Shown: positions 22,257 through 36,800, counted from the first letter of the stretch. The stretch: DNA of 64,000 nt from Ectocarpus siliculosus (GCA_000310025.1 FN649752.1:4059541-4123540); one strand, 5' to 3'. Notes: generated from the sequence alone by a model not told the origin. Program-made: numbers and translations.

Positions 22257-25200
22257 AGGGTGTGGCCGCCTCATGGTCGGATGTCCTTGTTGGGCTCTCT
22301 GGAACTTTTCATGAATGTATCTTTTGTTCGCGAGCTCATTTGGCGAGCTGACTATTTTAGACATGTACGTTTAACGTTAGTCGCATCATGTTTGGGGATG
22401 TGTCCTGTCGTGTTTATTTTGATTATTTTTCCATGCCCCCGGCAGCTGGACTAGCTAGTGTCCTCCGTTATTGCCGGCGTGAGCGGTCGTGAACTCCAAA
22501 ATGTACGCAGAACCGCAGCTAATGGTTGACCCCTTTTCAGACACCAAGCTACTGCTGGTGCCATGTATTTTAGCTAAGAGGGCTCGAGTCAAGCTGTGAA
22601 CAGGCGGTGTGCAAGCTTTCGAAGGTTTGAATACCATTATCTCTCCGTGCGCGGCTGGATATGGGATACAACGCATGATGTTTTTTTTTTTGTGTGTTTT
22701 GGTTGTTGTTGATGCAACGGAGTATTGAGCGACGGCCGCTGGAGGTACGTACGCTTGTGTAAAAATCGAGATTTGCTCCCTTTTTCTGTGGGGGTGGGGG
22801 TGGGAGGGAGAGTCGTGCACTACGACAAACTGCGGTAAGGGTTGGCTTCGGATGCGTGACGTCGCAGCAGTAGTTCGGCGTGTGTCTCTGGCGAGAACGT
22901 GTGGCGCGGACATGTCTGTGGATGTTGTGACTTTGGTCTCACGGCCGTCTTTGATGATACCCGAGCCTCCTTGGTGCGGTGTTCCATCTACATCTATCTG
23001 TCGGGCGCGCGCTTTTCTTGGTGTTTGTTTTCTAAATAGCGGGGATGGAGAGAACGGGGCTTGCGCCAATCGCTGATCACATTTCTCCCCCAGTCATCAT
23101 GCTGCGTGGACTCTGGGTATGTTGCCAATTGTTGTTTGAATCCTTTGCCGCGATAGTTGCAACACGCATACAGTATAACATTGTCCTCACTCTCATTGCC
23201 ATTCGGCCGGGTAAACGGCGTGATGGACTTGCTTCCCGTATTTGGAATACTGAGGTACACACGCGCGGCGCCCAAACTGCTACAAAAGTATGTTGGGCAA
23301 CTCCAACGAGCCATTAGAAAACACAGCCGGGCTGGCATTGTTTACTTGCTTGGCATGCGCTTGGGGGGGGGCGGGGTTAAAACGATTTGAGGGTGGTCAC
23401 CGAGCGACAACGTCGTCCAGACATGATGGCGCTCGATATTTAAGCTCCGTACGCTTGTCTCGACAGCGCGGGGTACCTGGAACACCGCTTCCTGTCTCTC
23501 TTATCTTTTACGAAATAATGGATGGGTCATACAGGAGGTCTCATGAGGAACTTATGAATTCAACCGACATTTTTTTTCTACTGTATTGCGCACCCAACGA
23601 GAAAAAGGGTGTCATAGTAAATCCTGAAGTAGTGTTCATTTTATCTCACTATTTAGACTAGTTGTCTACACAACAGTAGCATTAGGGCGTCACTCGTTCC
23701 GGAAGAGTTATTTAGTGAGAATGCCTCTTCACCGCACCAGTTGGAGCATTAGCATTGCTACGGGCGGACCGTAAGACCACTACTTGAGAGCTCTCAAACC
23801 AACCACTTTCTTTCCATTGTACACTGCTTCGAAAACAATACCACATCACCACACCGCCGTGGTGTTATTTTCGTCAGCGCAGGCTGCCGAGAGCACGATT
23901 GGCGTCACAGAGGCGGAGTTTCTGTACCTCCTGGACTGCTGTGCGATAGAGAGGCAAACAGTAAGCGAGTTGACTCTGTGAATAAATGGATTAGTATGCA
24001 CAAGTGAGTTACAGCAGGGTCTGGGTAGCCGAGAGGCCTCGCAGATGACGTGATATGACACCCCCCCCAGGTCGTCAAAAAAAAAATGATCGTTCGTATA
24101 GATGACAGCATACACGTACCTTGCGTAGAGAGAAGAGATGTCGTTGCAAGCCTGACGTTCAGCAGAAACAGCAGTCACGAGGGATTGGCAGCACAACCCG
24201 CCCGTCGACGATCGACACCAGCAGCGAGATCAAAGGAGAGGGCTGCCTTCTCTCATCGGGAAGGCAATCGGTTTTGAGCTCTCCCGTTTGAGATTTGCTA
24301 CACACAGCAGTTCGTGGCAGGGGCAGCCAGGGCAGGCACAACCAAGACAGACCTGTTTTGCCTCTTGCTTTGCCTGTGCACACCGTGAAGAGGTCTGGCT
24401 GCTTCTCAGACGGAGCCAGCTGACCAGTCGCGGGAGAGCCGACTGCAGGGAATCCCTTGGCGTGCTTACGGGGTGAGAGAGTTTGGAACATTCTGCACGC
24501 AACACAACGCCCTGTGAGAGCCTTGTGTGTAGACTGCTGCTCTTGCTGCTGCTGCGTTGTTGTGAGGAACTCGCAAAATCTCTTCAGGGCTTTTGATCCC
24601 CTGCACGTCTGCCCTGAGACCGAACAACCGCTGGGTTTGAGAGGAGACACAGGCCGAGAGTCTCGGCAGGCGGACCCGTAGCAACGCGCTCGAGAACTTT
24701 TTTTGGCGTCGACACGGCTGGTTGCTTGCTGTTTCAAACGAGAGCTCTCGCCTCTTACGTATGATACCACGATGGTTGTTAGACTAAAATGATACCGCTT
24801 GTTTTATTCCAAACCAGCACACGTCAACAGACGCTCGCTGTGTATTTCCGGCGGTGTGTATAATAGCCCTGCTCTCTACCATGTTGCTGCTGTAACACGA
24901 TGTGACACGATGTGATTCATGTGTGAGGTGCGCTTGCTGAGAGCCGCTGGCGGGGGGGGTGGTGTGCCGGATTTTTTGTGCTCGCACAGAAACGTTGTGT
25001 GACATGTTTCGACGCAGGATGCAGCATCTACGGTAACACCCCGCCGCTTTCGTGAAGCCAGCGTGGGAGGTCCTGTAGACAAAGCTAACTTTGGCGTAAA
25101 CCCTCGAATTTTCGGTACATAGCTAAAGACCTGAGCTGTTACCCTCCTCCATGGGGTGAGCTTGTCATCCCCGGCTCTCCATTCTGAGAGGATGTGCTCG

Positions 25201-25999
25201 CGATTTAAATGTTTGAAAAAATGATCCTTCGTCGCCTGCATCATGCACCTTAGTTTTGGGAGCCCTTGAACTTACGCATGACGATTACTTTTTATTTTTT
25301 GTCATCCTTCTCCCCATCAGCTGATGTATGTAGTAGCAGATGATTCCCCCATCCCTGCCATTCGCCTCAAGCCCCGCAACCATCTCTCAGAGCACTAGCA
25401 TAGACCTGACTGCCAAACCTCCGCCGCCTCCGCAAAAGTAGGTATTTTTGACTGTCGGCGCCAGCGCTCTCTCTTTCGATCCTTCCGCAGCGGGGCAGCT
25501 GCTGTTTGATTCGATGATACGGTGTCCCTTACGTTTTTTTCCGCACACATGTACGTATAGAGCCAATATCGGTCTGAAAGTGCAGTGTTGGGAACACCGC
25601 TGGCTGTGTCGTACTATTATGCATGTGTACTTTGCATCTTTACACCAGGCTTGTTGGAGCGGAATCGAGAATCGAAAAGAGAACAAGCAACGGCGGTATC
25701 ATATGTAGCAGCCAACAGCTGCCAGGTGCTGTTGTATGCAGTGAAGCCCTGATTTCGCCTTGGGAATTCAAACACTGGCTGCTAATCCTTGTTGTACATA
25801 CACCGTCCGTGAACTGACACAAATAGATGCCGAGTTAGACACCACGGCTCCGGTGATGATAATCAGGGCGCTCGTCATAGACAGCAGTAGTACGTAACGC
25901 CGCCATATTCTACAAGGGGGTGTATTATCTCGTGTCACCCGACTGCTGTACGATAGAGAACGCTCCACTGCTATGTAGAGCCCAGTTGTCAAAGGGGAT

Positions 26000-26243
26000 A
26001 TGCCGTAAGGTTGCGAGTCAGCGCACAGGGGTGCGATCGATTTCCATAGCGTAATTTCTCCACGACCAGGAGGGTGCAAGCGCCAACTGATACTTCTCAG
26101 GAACGGTCTCGATGAGATATTTTCCAAACGATGAGATATTTTCCAAAACCGCCTTTTTTGACAGCGGTTACCTCGTGGTGGTGGAGAATTACGCTTTGAA
26201 AATCGTTCGCACCCCTGTGCGCTGACTCGCAACCTTACGGTAT
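26000..26243. mobile_element. 244-bp MITE with ~65-bp inverted repeats
   Basis: The left arm (TGCCGTAAGGTTGCGAGTCA, then GCGCACAGGGGTGCGA) and the right arm (TCGCACCCCTGTGCGC, then TGACTCGCAACCTTACGG) are near-perfect reverse complements. The inner parts of the arms (GTAATTTCTCCACGAC / GTGGTGGTGGAGAATTAC) also pair. The centre has a direct repeat GATGAGATATTTTCCAAA. Confidence 0.8.
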
Positions 26244-27867
26244 GACATGATACCTCTACACGGGCGAAGACTATGAGGTTGCGATATTCTATCCGCGTTC
26301 TCCTGCCGCTGTGCGCGATGTCGAAGGAGGGCATGTTTGTGTGATTTCCTGGTTTCGAAGAAACAGTACTCGCAAGAACGCCGTGGCATCTCAGCAGTAT
26401 TAGGGACGCCGGTTTTCTCACTCCCGTGCCAAGTAGTCACACGAAAGGCGCATGTTTCTGAAAATCAGAGGCTGTAGCTTTTTAGTATTTAGGCGGAAAC
26501 GCGAAGTAAGTACAAGATGCAATGCTGGTCCATCGGTTGGCAACACGTCCGAAGCAGCAGCACTCTTACTACTTTGAGCGAAGGCATGTTGATCTTTTCC
26601 GACACTACCATGTAGGGCCAGGAGCATCAAGCACAACATGCGGCTGGCAAGACTGGTTCCTCAGGAATATGTACACGGACTATGACATTCGCGCATCGTA
26701 GCATCCCAGCGGACACCATGCGGAGTAGCTGTGTAGACTGCCGACACCACACACTCCCTCCGACAATTTTCTCGAACCGAGAGCCCTTCGTTGATAACAT
26801 GTACTTGTAGTCGTATGGACAGCATATCCACTACGCTACAAATGAGCGCTGATTTGTATCATAGAGGATATGCTGCACATGTAACAACGGTAAAACCCGG
26901 GGTCCTTGAACTCGTTTGAGCTGTTGGAGATTCACCTTGTATTCTGAAAAAGCAAACCCCGGTCAGTTCCTAGCAGGTGTCCCTCAATTCTAGTCCTTAC
27001 TGAAGTGTTCAATTTCACACGTGCTTTCGAAATGGGTGTTACAAGATGCTGCTGTATCTCCAACGGGTGGCCTCCCTTTCATGTTAGATTATGTGGTACC
27101 GCATATTTCTGCACGCGAAGTATATGCGTACGCGATCAATACCTATTTCCCGCGTGTTGGTATCTACCATACAGCACAGGACGGGAAACAAGACGAGGAG
27201 AAAAGGCCCGTCAGCCAGCCGGCACAACGTACAAGTATTGATTGTGCTGGGGAAACAGCAGAGATAATGTCTCGAGCCTTCGGTACTGAGGCTTGTCCAT
27301 CATTTCTCGTCCAGTCGAGTTCTCAGGCCGACTTGCCCCCAACCTTTTTGACATTGGCACAACACACACCACCAGCACACTGTGTGAGTTTGTGTGTGTT
27401 TTAGTTATTACCGGGTTGTGAGGTATATTCGCACGTCCGCATGCACGTCAGGGTAGAAACCCGCGGGTCGTGCTTGGTCGCCACGGTCGTGCCGCCGCCT
27501 AAGGGCACATACCCTGTAGTAGTTCCCACCCGCGTATGCCCTCGGACAACACATGGTGCGAAGAATTTTTTTAGGATATGTCTCTGACTGCAGCCATGGC
27601 ATCCCAAAGAGGCCATCTACAATGCGCGCTTCAGCAGTACACGTCCATCAGCGCCATCCAGTTTTAGCATAGTTTGGTCTCGCATCGATCACGGACCCTA
27701 GACCCCTCTCTCTATTATCAGCTTCCGACCCCCACTGGGGGATATTGGGCCAGGCTATGTCTGCCGCGCCTGTGCACCGCGAGCACGAAAGAGCCCAACG
27801 AGAGAGAAAGGAAAAGGGTCAAACCTTAACACAGAGACACACACAGTTCTAACAAGAACGGCCCTCC

Positions 27868-30800
27868 ATGTTTTGCTGCTGCATGCCCCCGGTCGACCAC
27901 CCACTTGTCAACACAGCACGGGAGTCGCCAAACATTCCATCATCCCTGTGGAGCAAGGCGATGTCAACGTCGCGCAAGCGTAACAAGGCCTCCAAGGGCA
28001 AGAAGTCCAACTCCTCCTCTTCCTCTCGATCTCTCGCCGGTGACGGGGGGGGGGGGGGGTCCAACCAGACTGATATGGCGGGGCTCCAGGAGCCGGGCGG
28101 CGGCGACGCATCGGGAGCGGGGGCGGGGGACGATCCCTGGGTGTGGGAGAAAAAAAAAGCGGCGGGCGTGGCCAAGGCTAAGGCGCCCGCGGGTGACAGG
28201 CTGGTTTACTTCGATCCCCAAATCATCTTGCCTCCGGCGGACAAGCGCAGCGGTGAGTTGAGTCGAGTAGGGGGAGGCGGCACCACATTCCGCAGCCTAA
28301 TACCAGTTTTGGTCAATCTGTTAATCCTGCAGCGCTTGCACGTGTTTGTGGTACGTAGCGTTCCGAAAATGCGTGTGTCCTTACTGCTACACGTCATGCG
28401 TTCCGGCAGTCATCATCGTGAATCGTTGTCTTCCCAAAAGGTGAACGAATAAACGGTTCTTGCGCACGTAGGTACGTCCGGAGGGCCTGGAGAGGGGGGT
28501 ACTCTAAAACCAAGTGAACAGAAAGACCGAAAAAGTGCTATTCTTTAGCTTCGCTAAAAAGTGCTACACCACTTCTGCTGTCGACCTCTCTAGGTAGGCG
28601 TTGTTTCTAGTTTTTTTCGTGGCCCGTTATCTCATTAGACCGCCTCTTTCGTAGATCGCACGTACCCCTCGTTTTCGTATATGTCAACCTCTCGTTTTCG
28701 CTGATGGTCACCTCTCGTTTTCGTAGATGGTTGCCTCTCGTTTTCGCAGATGGTTGCCTCTCGTTTTCGTAGATGGTTGCCTCTCGTTTTCGGAGATGGT
28801 TACCTCTCGTTTTCGTAGATGCCCACCTCTCGTTTTCGTAGATGCTCACCTCTCGTTTTCGTAGATGGTTGCCTCTCGTTTTCGGAGATGGTTACCTCTC
28901 GTTTTCGTAGATGCCCACCTCTCGTTTTCGTAGATGCTCACCTCTCGCGTTCGTAGATGGTTGCCTCTCGCTTTCGGAGATACACTGTTTCGTTGATACA
29001 CTCTCTCGTTGTCGTAGATAGTAACGTCGTTGTCTTCCACCGCATACCACACACACCCTAGAATACACACGAGACGCTTATGATGTAACGAATACTTCAA
29101 GGCTGATCACGATGTGCATATTCGCGCGCCCTTCCGTGCCGCTGACCCTTGCCGCAGCGCCTGGAGGGGAGACGGCGGAGGAGCAAAGGCGGTACAACAA
29201 CCGCTGGATGTTTACGCCTGCCACGGTGCTGTCGGCCGTTGACCCCGAGCCAGGAGTGGTGCTCATCCGAACCAGAGACTCGGCGGTCCACAGGCGAGCA
29301 CCGGTAGTGCGTAGTGCAGTATTATAATGATAGTGTACGTGGTGTGTTTGGTGGAGGGGGCCTGTGCCAGAGGGGCTCCGTGGTTTTGATGGCTGCAAGA
29401 GGGGCTCCGTAGTCTGATGGATTCGAGAGGGGCGCCGTGGTGTGATGGCTGCCCGAGGGGGTCCGTGGTTGATGTCTTGAAGAGAGGCTCCGTGGTTTGA
29501 CGGCTTCAAGACGGGGGCTCCTTGGTAATGTCTTCAACAGAAATTTCCACGACGCGTTGCTTGTGATGGTGTTGTCGTGTGGAGCCCGCGGTGGCATTTT
29601 TTTGTCCCTCCCCAATGTGAGCCCTGCCGGCTCACTAGAGCTCCTGTGATTTTCCCACAATTCCTACAAGCACGCAAGCACACCAGCACACACCTACCTT
29701 TGCATCAGTGGCTCTCTAGGTCTTGACTTTGTGCGGGTGTCGCGGTGGTCTCTATAAAATCGCGACCCCTTCTTTCATCCATATTGACGTGTGTGTCGGG
29801 TTTGTGTCGGTATGCTCTGGGCGGCGATGCCTGCCGTAATGCCGTGCTTAGTGCTGTGGTTGTTCCGTGATCGTGACTGCGATTGGACAGGGCGAATGGA
29901 GCGGAGCTGGAGACAGTCAACCCGCAGGCGTTGGAAGGCGTGCCTGACGCCATGAACGTTTCGAACCTCACGCAGGCCTCGCTGCTGCATACCGTCCGGG
30001 AGCGGTACAACCGTGACGAGGTGAGCCGGAAAGAGGTATTCCCGCGTTGAGGATGGGATAGAGAACAGGTACCTACAGCAGTGGTGAGTTTTCCCCAGGT
30101 AGAGTATAGTATGTACTATGACACCCATCATCTCGTTCAGATGGCTCAGCCCTCTTGATCCGAACCTACTCGTGTTGCGTCGTCAAAACTGAAAATTTAT
30201 GATACCCAAAACTAGAAAAAAGAAATGTACCCAAAACTGGAAATGTTATTATTCCGAACACAGAAACATGGCATTGACGCACCCAACACTTGTATTGCAC
30301 CCTCTGCCAATCGGTTCTATCTCTATTCGTGTTTTGTGCTACACCCATTATCATGCGTGTATCAGAGGTACGAGTCCCTGGGTTGTTTTTTATTCGGCAC
30401 CGTCGCCATCACCTCGACGAGAAACAGGCACCAAACACATCTGTATGGGAAACATGAACCAGTAGTCCAACCCCTTTCTGATATGAGTCGAGAGGACGCA
30501 GCTTGAAAGCGTGAGGAACGGTTTCCCCTCTCCGACAAACACAGCACAACACAATGATGTCACTCCTCAACGCATGGTGCCCTTTACATGGGATATGGTG
30601 TGCATGACAGGTCTACACCCGTGTGGGGCCGGTTTTGATGTCGGTGAACCCGTACAAGTGGATAGTGGGGCTCTACGCCGAGGACGCGATGCTGAGCTAC
30701 CACGGAAAGGCTGCCATGGTTGAGGCGGGAGAGCTCGCCCCGCATCTGTTCGGCGTGGCCGATCACGCCTACTCGGAGCTGGTACGTGCTATTTGGTCGT

Positions 30801-33800
30801 CACGGTCTCCCCACAAGTGGCAGGGGGGGGGGGGGAGGGTCCTGTGTCCCGCAGAAATATGTTGTAAGAAAGAGTAAGGGTATGCATGAGCCGCGGTGTA
30901 CCTTGTATCTGTCAATAGTGGGATTTTTTTTCTCGTTTCTGGCGTTACCTGGCCGTCGAGTCTAGTATTATAGGTGCTCAAAGAGTTGTCGCGGGCTGTG
31001 TTGATGCGGTGGTTGTTTTTTGCCGGAAGAACTCCGGGCTGAAGAGTACGGAAGCATAAGAAGTACTGAAGTGGCGCAATTCCAAACATCATGTTCTTGT
31101 AACGACAACGACAACAACAACAACAACAACAACAACAACAGCAACACCGACGATGATGGCATTGTAGCAAGCAATAAAGTGATAACCTGTAGCAAAACAA
31201 CCGCGGCAACAAATGATCAGGTGAAGGGGCACTTGGAAGCCGAGTCCGAGACTAAGGAGGACGTGCGCGCCAGGAAGGCTAGGGCCTCAAACCAGTCCAT
31301 CATCATCAGCGGGGAGAGTGGGTCGGGCAAGACAGAGGCGACGAAGATCATCATGCAGTACCTAGCCAGGATCACGTCGGGTGAAGCGGTGGGGGCGTCC
31401 GGTGCCGGGTGAGGAACTTGAACTTTGGTTTGAAGCGTTTGCTATTGTTGCCGTTGCAGTTATTGATACTGCTGCTGCTGCTGCTGTTGATTTTGCTGAG
31501 TATTGAGGTAGTGCCTTGTTGCTGTTGGTCCAACGCTCCGTCTCTGCTGGTGCTGGTGCTGCTGCTGCTGCTGCTGTCGGGTGCTGTCTGTACCGATGGT
31601 CTCAAGGCCGCTGTACGCGGTCGACGTCTGCGTGATATGCAACCCTCTTGATTAGAGATCCGTTCACGACAAGTGACACCCCGCCGTATCTTCGCGACGC
31701 CCCCCGATTCGTTTGGCTTTGACATCGAGAAACCCTCCAATCACGAACAATACTCCCATCTCCGTCTCCCCCCTTCTCCCCCACCGGTTTCTGCAGCGAG
31801 GCATCTGATGCGTGCAGAGACTCTCGAGCAGCCAGCGAGGCCATCATGCTGCACGTGGGGGACTTGGAGAGCAGGGTGCTGAGCTGCAACCCCCTCTTGG
31901 AGAGCTTCGGCAACGCCGTGACCCTCAAGAACGATAACTCGTCGCGCTTCGGGAAGTTCATCAAGATCCAGTTCGACAAGAAGGGGAGGATAAGGGGGGC
32001 ACAGGTGAGTGGGGTTGGGGGGTGGTATGGGCGGTGCGATGGGGTGGGGTTTAGGGGTCGCAAAAGTGAGTGAGTGTTGTGGGGAGGGGGGTATGGGTGG
32101 GGTACCGGATACGGCACAAGATAACACAACCCCTGGACCGATTTGCAAAGCTCGCACACTGCACGACGAAGAGGATGTATAAACGAAACGATACGTTTTC
32201 GGAGAGCTCTCCACCAGACGGCTTCAACGCCGGCGCCGTTTTCGGCGTTTTGACGCTTTTCTGCTGTTGAGAAATCGAGCTCTGAAAATAGGTCCAGGGG
32301 GTGTGTTATCTTGCGTCGTATGCGGTAGGGGGGTTGGGGGTTGATATGAGCGGGGCGATGGAGTGGGTTTGGGCGGGAGGGGAGGGAAGGATATCGGGAT
32401 CGCAAAGCGAGTTGAGTGTTTTTATGGGGAGGGAGGTATCGGCTGTGATACGGGGTGCACGAGCGAGGGAGGGGTGCTTGACTCATGCTCATGATTGAGC
32501 AAGAAACTCATGTCACCTTGGTGTTTGCTTGTCTTCCGTAATTGTGGCATTGGTATGACATGCCTCACACATGTGCCACTACTTGTAATATTACCGTTCG
32601 TGTTGGCCGTCCGTGGGTCACTCCTGTACAATACTCTGATCTAACGCCTCTCTCTGTGCGCGTTGCTATGATTGTTCCGTGCTCTTTCGCATGCTACTAC
32701 TACTGTAGATCCAAAACTATCTCTTGGAAAAGACGAGGATCGTGGCCCAGGCAAAAAGAGAGCGGAGCTACCACATCTTCTACCAGCTGCTGGCGGGGTC
32801 GTCCGGTGCCCTTAAGAAGGAGCTCAAGCTGGACAACGGAGTGGCCGGCTTCCAGTGCCTCAAGGGATCCAGCATCAAAGGGGAGGACGCGCCTGACTTT
32901 CACGTACGTACGCGACGGTGGTCGGTAGAGACGTGGTGCGGGTAAGAGGTTTCCTGGAGAGTGTGAAGGCGTTTTTGTGGAGTATTGTCAAGGGGGGGTT
33001 GCGTTCGGGGGCACGTCGATGCATTAGTATCCTTGGTATCCTGTGGAGCGCCGTTATCGATCAACAATAACCCTCGTGGTGGAAGTTGTCCTTGGACAGA
33101 TGTCCTTTTTTTGGACATGGATATCTTTTTGGATACATGCCCTTGGATACATTTCCTTGTGGATACATGTCCTTGGATAGATATGTATTCGTCCGTTGTT
33201 GACTACCTCGGTAGATTTTCCAGTTGCGCGAAACGTGTTTGGGTGCCCTGTTCTCACAAGACCTGACGCATCGCAGACACGCTCCTGAAGTAGCGCATCA
33301 GACACCCCCCCTTTGGTGGCAGTCCTCGCCTTTTGCCTTGAAGCGGCACTTTTTGGAAGCTTGTGTCTTGTCTCTGACTCCTCAATGTGTTGATTCACTC
33401 GTTCAGAGAGTTCCCTCGTCGTCCGAAAGAGCAGCACGTCATGAGAATGAGGAAGCAAACATTGTGCGATAGGGATGCCGGCGGGCACGATCTTTTATTC
33501 CCTAGCCCGTCGGATTTGGCGTGGTTAGGGCGGGCGGTCGTTTTTGTTTGGAGATCGATCGCGCCGTGCGCCTGTTTTGCTGCTGTATGTCGGGAGACAC
33601 ACTTTGTTGTCCCCGATATCTCTAAGCCATCGGAATATACGTGACTAGGGCGAGTCGTTCTATTTGGAGGTGAATCGTGCCGTGTGACGCTTCGCTGATG
33701 CCGCCGTTACCACTGCTGTTGCTGTGCAGCGCACTACGGAGTGCCTGAAGAAGATTGGCGTGCAGCCAGTCAGCATGGACGGGGAGCACGGGCAAGACGC

Positions 33801-36800
33801 CATCTTCAGGCTGATCGCGGCCATTATGCACCTCCTCAACGTCGGCTTCGAGTCAGGTGCGACGAATCTTTATATTTCTCAGATTGAATTACCGCAATGA
33901 GCAGGAGTCCGGTGTGACGATGTTTTTTTTTATTTGGGGACAGAAAGGCGTGACCAACATCGGTGTATTCAGTGTAATCGTGTGGGTCTTGTTGTAGCGC
34001 TCCTGGTGGGTTACGGTTTGCCGGTTTTTGGAGGGCGCGCGGTTGAGGCAGCTATGCTCACCTTTGTAGAAGGCATTAGATACTGAGCTCGGAATCGCAT
34101 CCATATATTTATAGTCGTTCGCTACACTCCCGCAGCAATCCTCGGTGCGTCAAGGATTTAACGTGGATCGTGTTCATGTTGTTAGGATGGATCGTGTTCA
34201 TGTTGTTTGGATGGATCGTGTTCATGTTAGTAGGATGGATCGTGTTCATGTTGCTAGGATGGATCGTGTTCATGTTGCTAGGATGGATCCTGCGAGCTTT
34301 CCTCCTTCGAGGCACTATTATAATAAAAAAATGATCACGACTCGTGCATATCCCTTGCCAGGATCCTGCACGCGAATCCCCCAATAAGGCGCTGAAGAAT
34401 GGGCACAAAAATCAGGCGCAATCCTTGCAATAGTCGACGTGAACCGCGTACGTACCCTCACGCAGCGCCGTTTTGCGTCTACTCACGTGTCAAAACGGTC
34501 TCGTTGCGCGGTGTCTTGACGTTTTTTTTGTGTGTCATGTAATTGGTTGATGCAGTCCACGTCAACGAGGGCGAGGCTTGTGAGATCCGGGACAGCACGA
34601 GGCCCTCGTTGGCGTTCGCCGCTGAGCTGCTGGGAGTGGAGGCGGATCGGCTGGAAAAAGCGGCGGTCTCCAAGACCATGGCGGTAAGAAATTTTGAGAG
34701 TACGAGAAGAGCGTCGTTGTGGCCTCTATCGAAGCCTTGGCCTACTGAGCATCTATCCTAGCCGAGTAGGGTCACGTGGAGACTGTAATTAATATGTGGG
34801 TGGGGACTAAAATAGCGACAACCATGTAAGTGTGGCCTCTATCGCAGCTTTGTCCTATTGGGCACCCGTGTGCGAAAATCCTCTTCAGAACGGTACAATC
34901 TCTACAACGCGGTATACACCTATTATAGTTGGTGGGTAACGTGCACTTTTCCGGGTATTTGTTTTTTCCTGCCACACCGTACCGCAATGGGCACGGATGG
35001 ATGTGGTGCTGTAGACGTTTGCGTAGGAACAAGGCAAGAGAGAACCAAGTACTGGCTTGTGTGGCTTGACCTTTTGGTGTATAAAAGCCTCTCTCCCTTG
35101 TTTGCTTGTGTGTCTTTGGTGCCACTTTTTTTTTTTTTCGCCTCGTATTAGGGTTATAGCCATGTGTGCCCTGTTGCCCTGTTGCCCCTGTGTGTGCGTC
35201 TCTTTTTTTGGGGCATCGACCGCGCTCACCTGCCGACCACTTTTATCGTTTGGTGGGACAGTATATACGTAAACACACTTCCTAGTTGTGGGCTCTACAG
35301 GCAGGGGGCGCAGGAGTTAGAAGAGAGTGTGCCGCGTGTGTTTGTTAATAAGTGCAGGTGCGCAGCATGGATATGATGATGCTGCACCGTTTTTTTGTCT
35401 CGCCTCGTGTGTTGACCATCACCATCTGTACCCACTCGCTTGCTTTGTTTCCCTTTACTTGTGTTGCTGCTGTTGTTGTTGTTGCTGTTGCGGCAGGTGC
35501 GCAGCTCGAACACGATGATGCTGCAGACGGTGGAGCAGGCCCATGATAAGGTGGCCGCCCTGGGCAAGGCTCTCTACAGCCAGCTCTTCCTCTGGCTCGT
35601 GGCCAAGCTCAACACCACCATATCAGCACCCCAGAGGTGAATGTGTACATGATAGTCTGTGTTCTCGCCCTGTTAACTCTCGCGACAGGTGGTGGGTGGC
35701 GGGACTGCACAAGCATACAAGACCCTGGGGCTAACCTCGATTACTTGCAACCATACCGTCGATATGTATGCAGTGCATCCTACAAATACCATTCCGTTTT
35801 CATTTTTTAACTTGTTTTTTTTTTTGCCCTGCTGTAGTAGAGGGTAGCCCCGGGTCTCGCTGTCTTGCCCTCTGTCGCGGGAGTCTAGTCTAGCCCATAG
35901 CTTGCGGCCGACGAGGGAACCATTTTCAACGCACACCCCATCTGTGTCGGTGCACCTCTACCTTTGCTTGGTTCTTCGGTGTCGGCCGCATGTGGGTCTT
36001 CAAATACACGTACTCTCTCTCGACGTTCTGCACGAGGTGGGAAAATGTGCCACCGTGCGCACTCAGCTGGGCTGATTCCCCTTTGTTGTTTCTGTTGACT
36101 CTGCTGATGGGATTCTTCCTGATTCCAACCGCTGACATAACCAAAATGGACGGTTGGAGAGATCAGACCGTTCTTTACCGCTGTCGATTTTGATATTGGC
36201 GTGGTAGGAATTAGGTACCACTGCCAACATTATAATCGACAGCGGGCAAGACCTGTCTGGTCTCTCGAGCGGTCGATTTTGGTTATGTCAGCGATTGGAA
36301 TCAGGAAGAATCCCATCAGCAGAGGCAACAGAAACTGCAAAGGGAAATCAGCCCAACTGAGCGCACACGGTGGCACATGTCCCGCTTCGTGTAGAACGTT
36401 GAGATGATACGTGCACCTGAAGACCCACTTGTGGCCGACACCGAAGAGCCTAGCAAAGGTAGAGGTGCAGCGACACAGATGGGGGGTGCGTTGAAAACAG
36501 TCCCCCCGCCGAAGGAATTAGGAAGAGCCCGAACAGCAGTCAGTCAAACGAGAGGAAAAGGGATACTCGGCCCAACCGAACGGGTGCTGGGATAGTTTCT
36601 ACCTTACCTCGTGCAGAATGCTACAGAGACGACGTTCATTTTCGTGGGCGTTCGAAGCCCTGTATGTATAGTAGAACGCACGGATCGGCAAGTGTGTTGC
36701 AGTTGCTCGAGGAGGTTGCACAAGGCACCAGCGCACCCCCTGAACCGATTTTCACAGCCCGGTTTCTCCGTACAATACATGTACAATTGTGGGAAAGCCG

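Larger units (their letters stand above)
21317..27867. other. intergenic interval between transporter and myosin-CBS gene
   Basis: No gene is supported. It contains one full copy of a ~400-bp dispersed repeat (21864-22256) and a 244-bp inverted-repeat element (26000-26243). Long minus-strand frames (22455-23069, 24159-24770, 25768-26421) show no recognisable domain; the last overlaps the inverted-repeat element. Confidence 0.4.

Noticed and set aside
22455-23069. 204-codon open frame, minus strand
   Set aside because: Low-complexity His/Pro/Lys-rich translation with no recognisable fold or neighbours in phase.
24159-24770. 203-codon open frame, minus strand
   Set aside because: No motif and no partner exons; contains a Gln run from a GCT-type repeat.
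28665-28990. CRISPR-like repeat array
   Set aside because: Head-to-tail 24-bp units with no unique spacers in a eukaryotic intron; a minisatellite.
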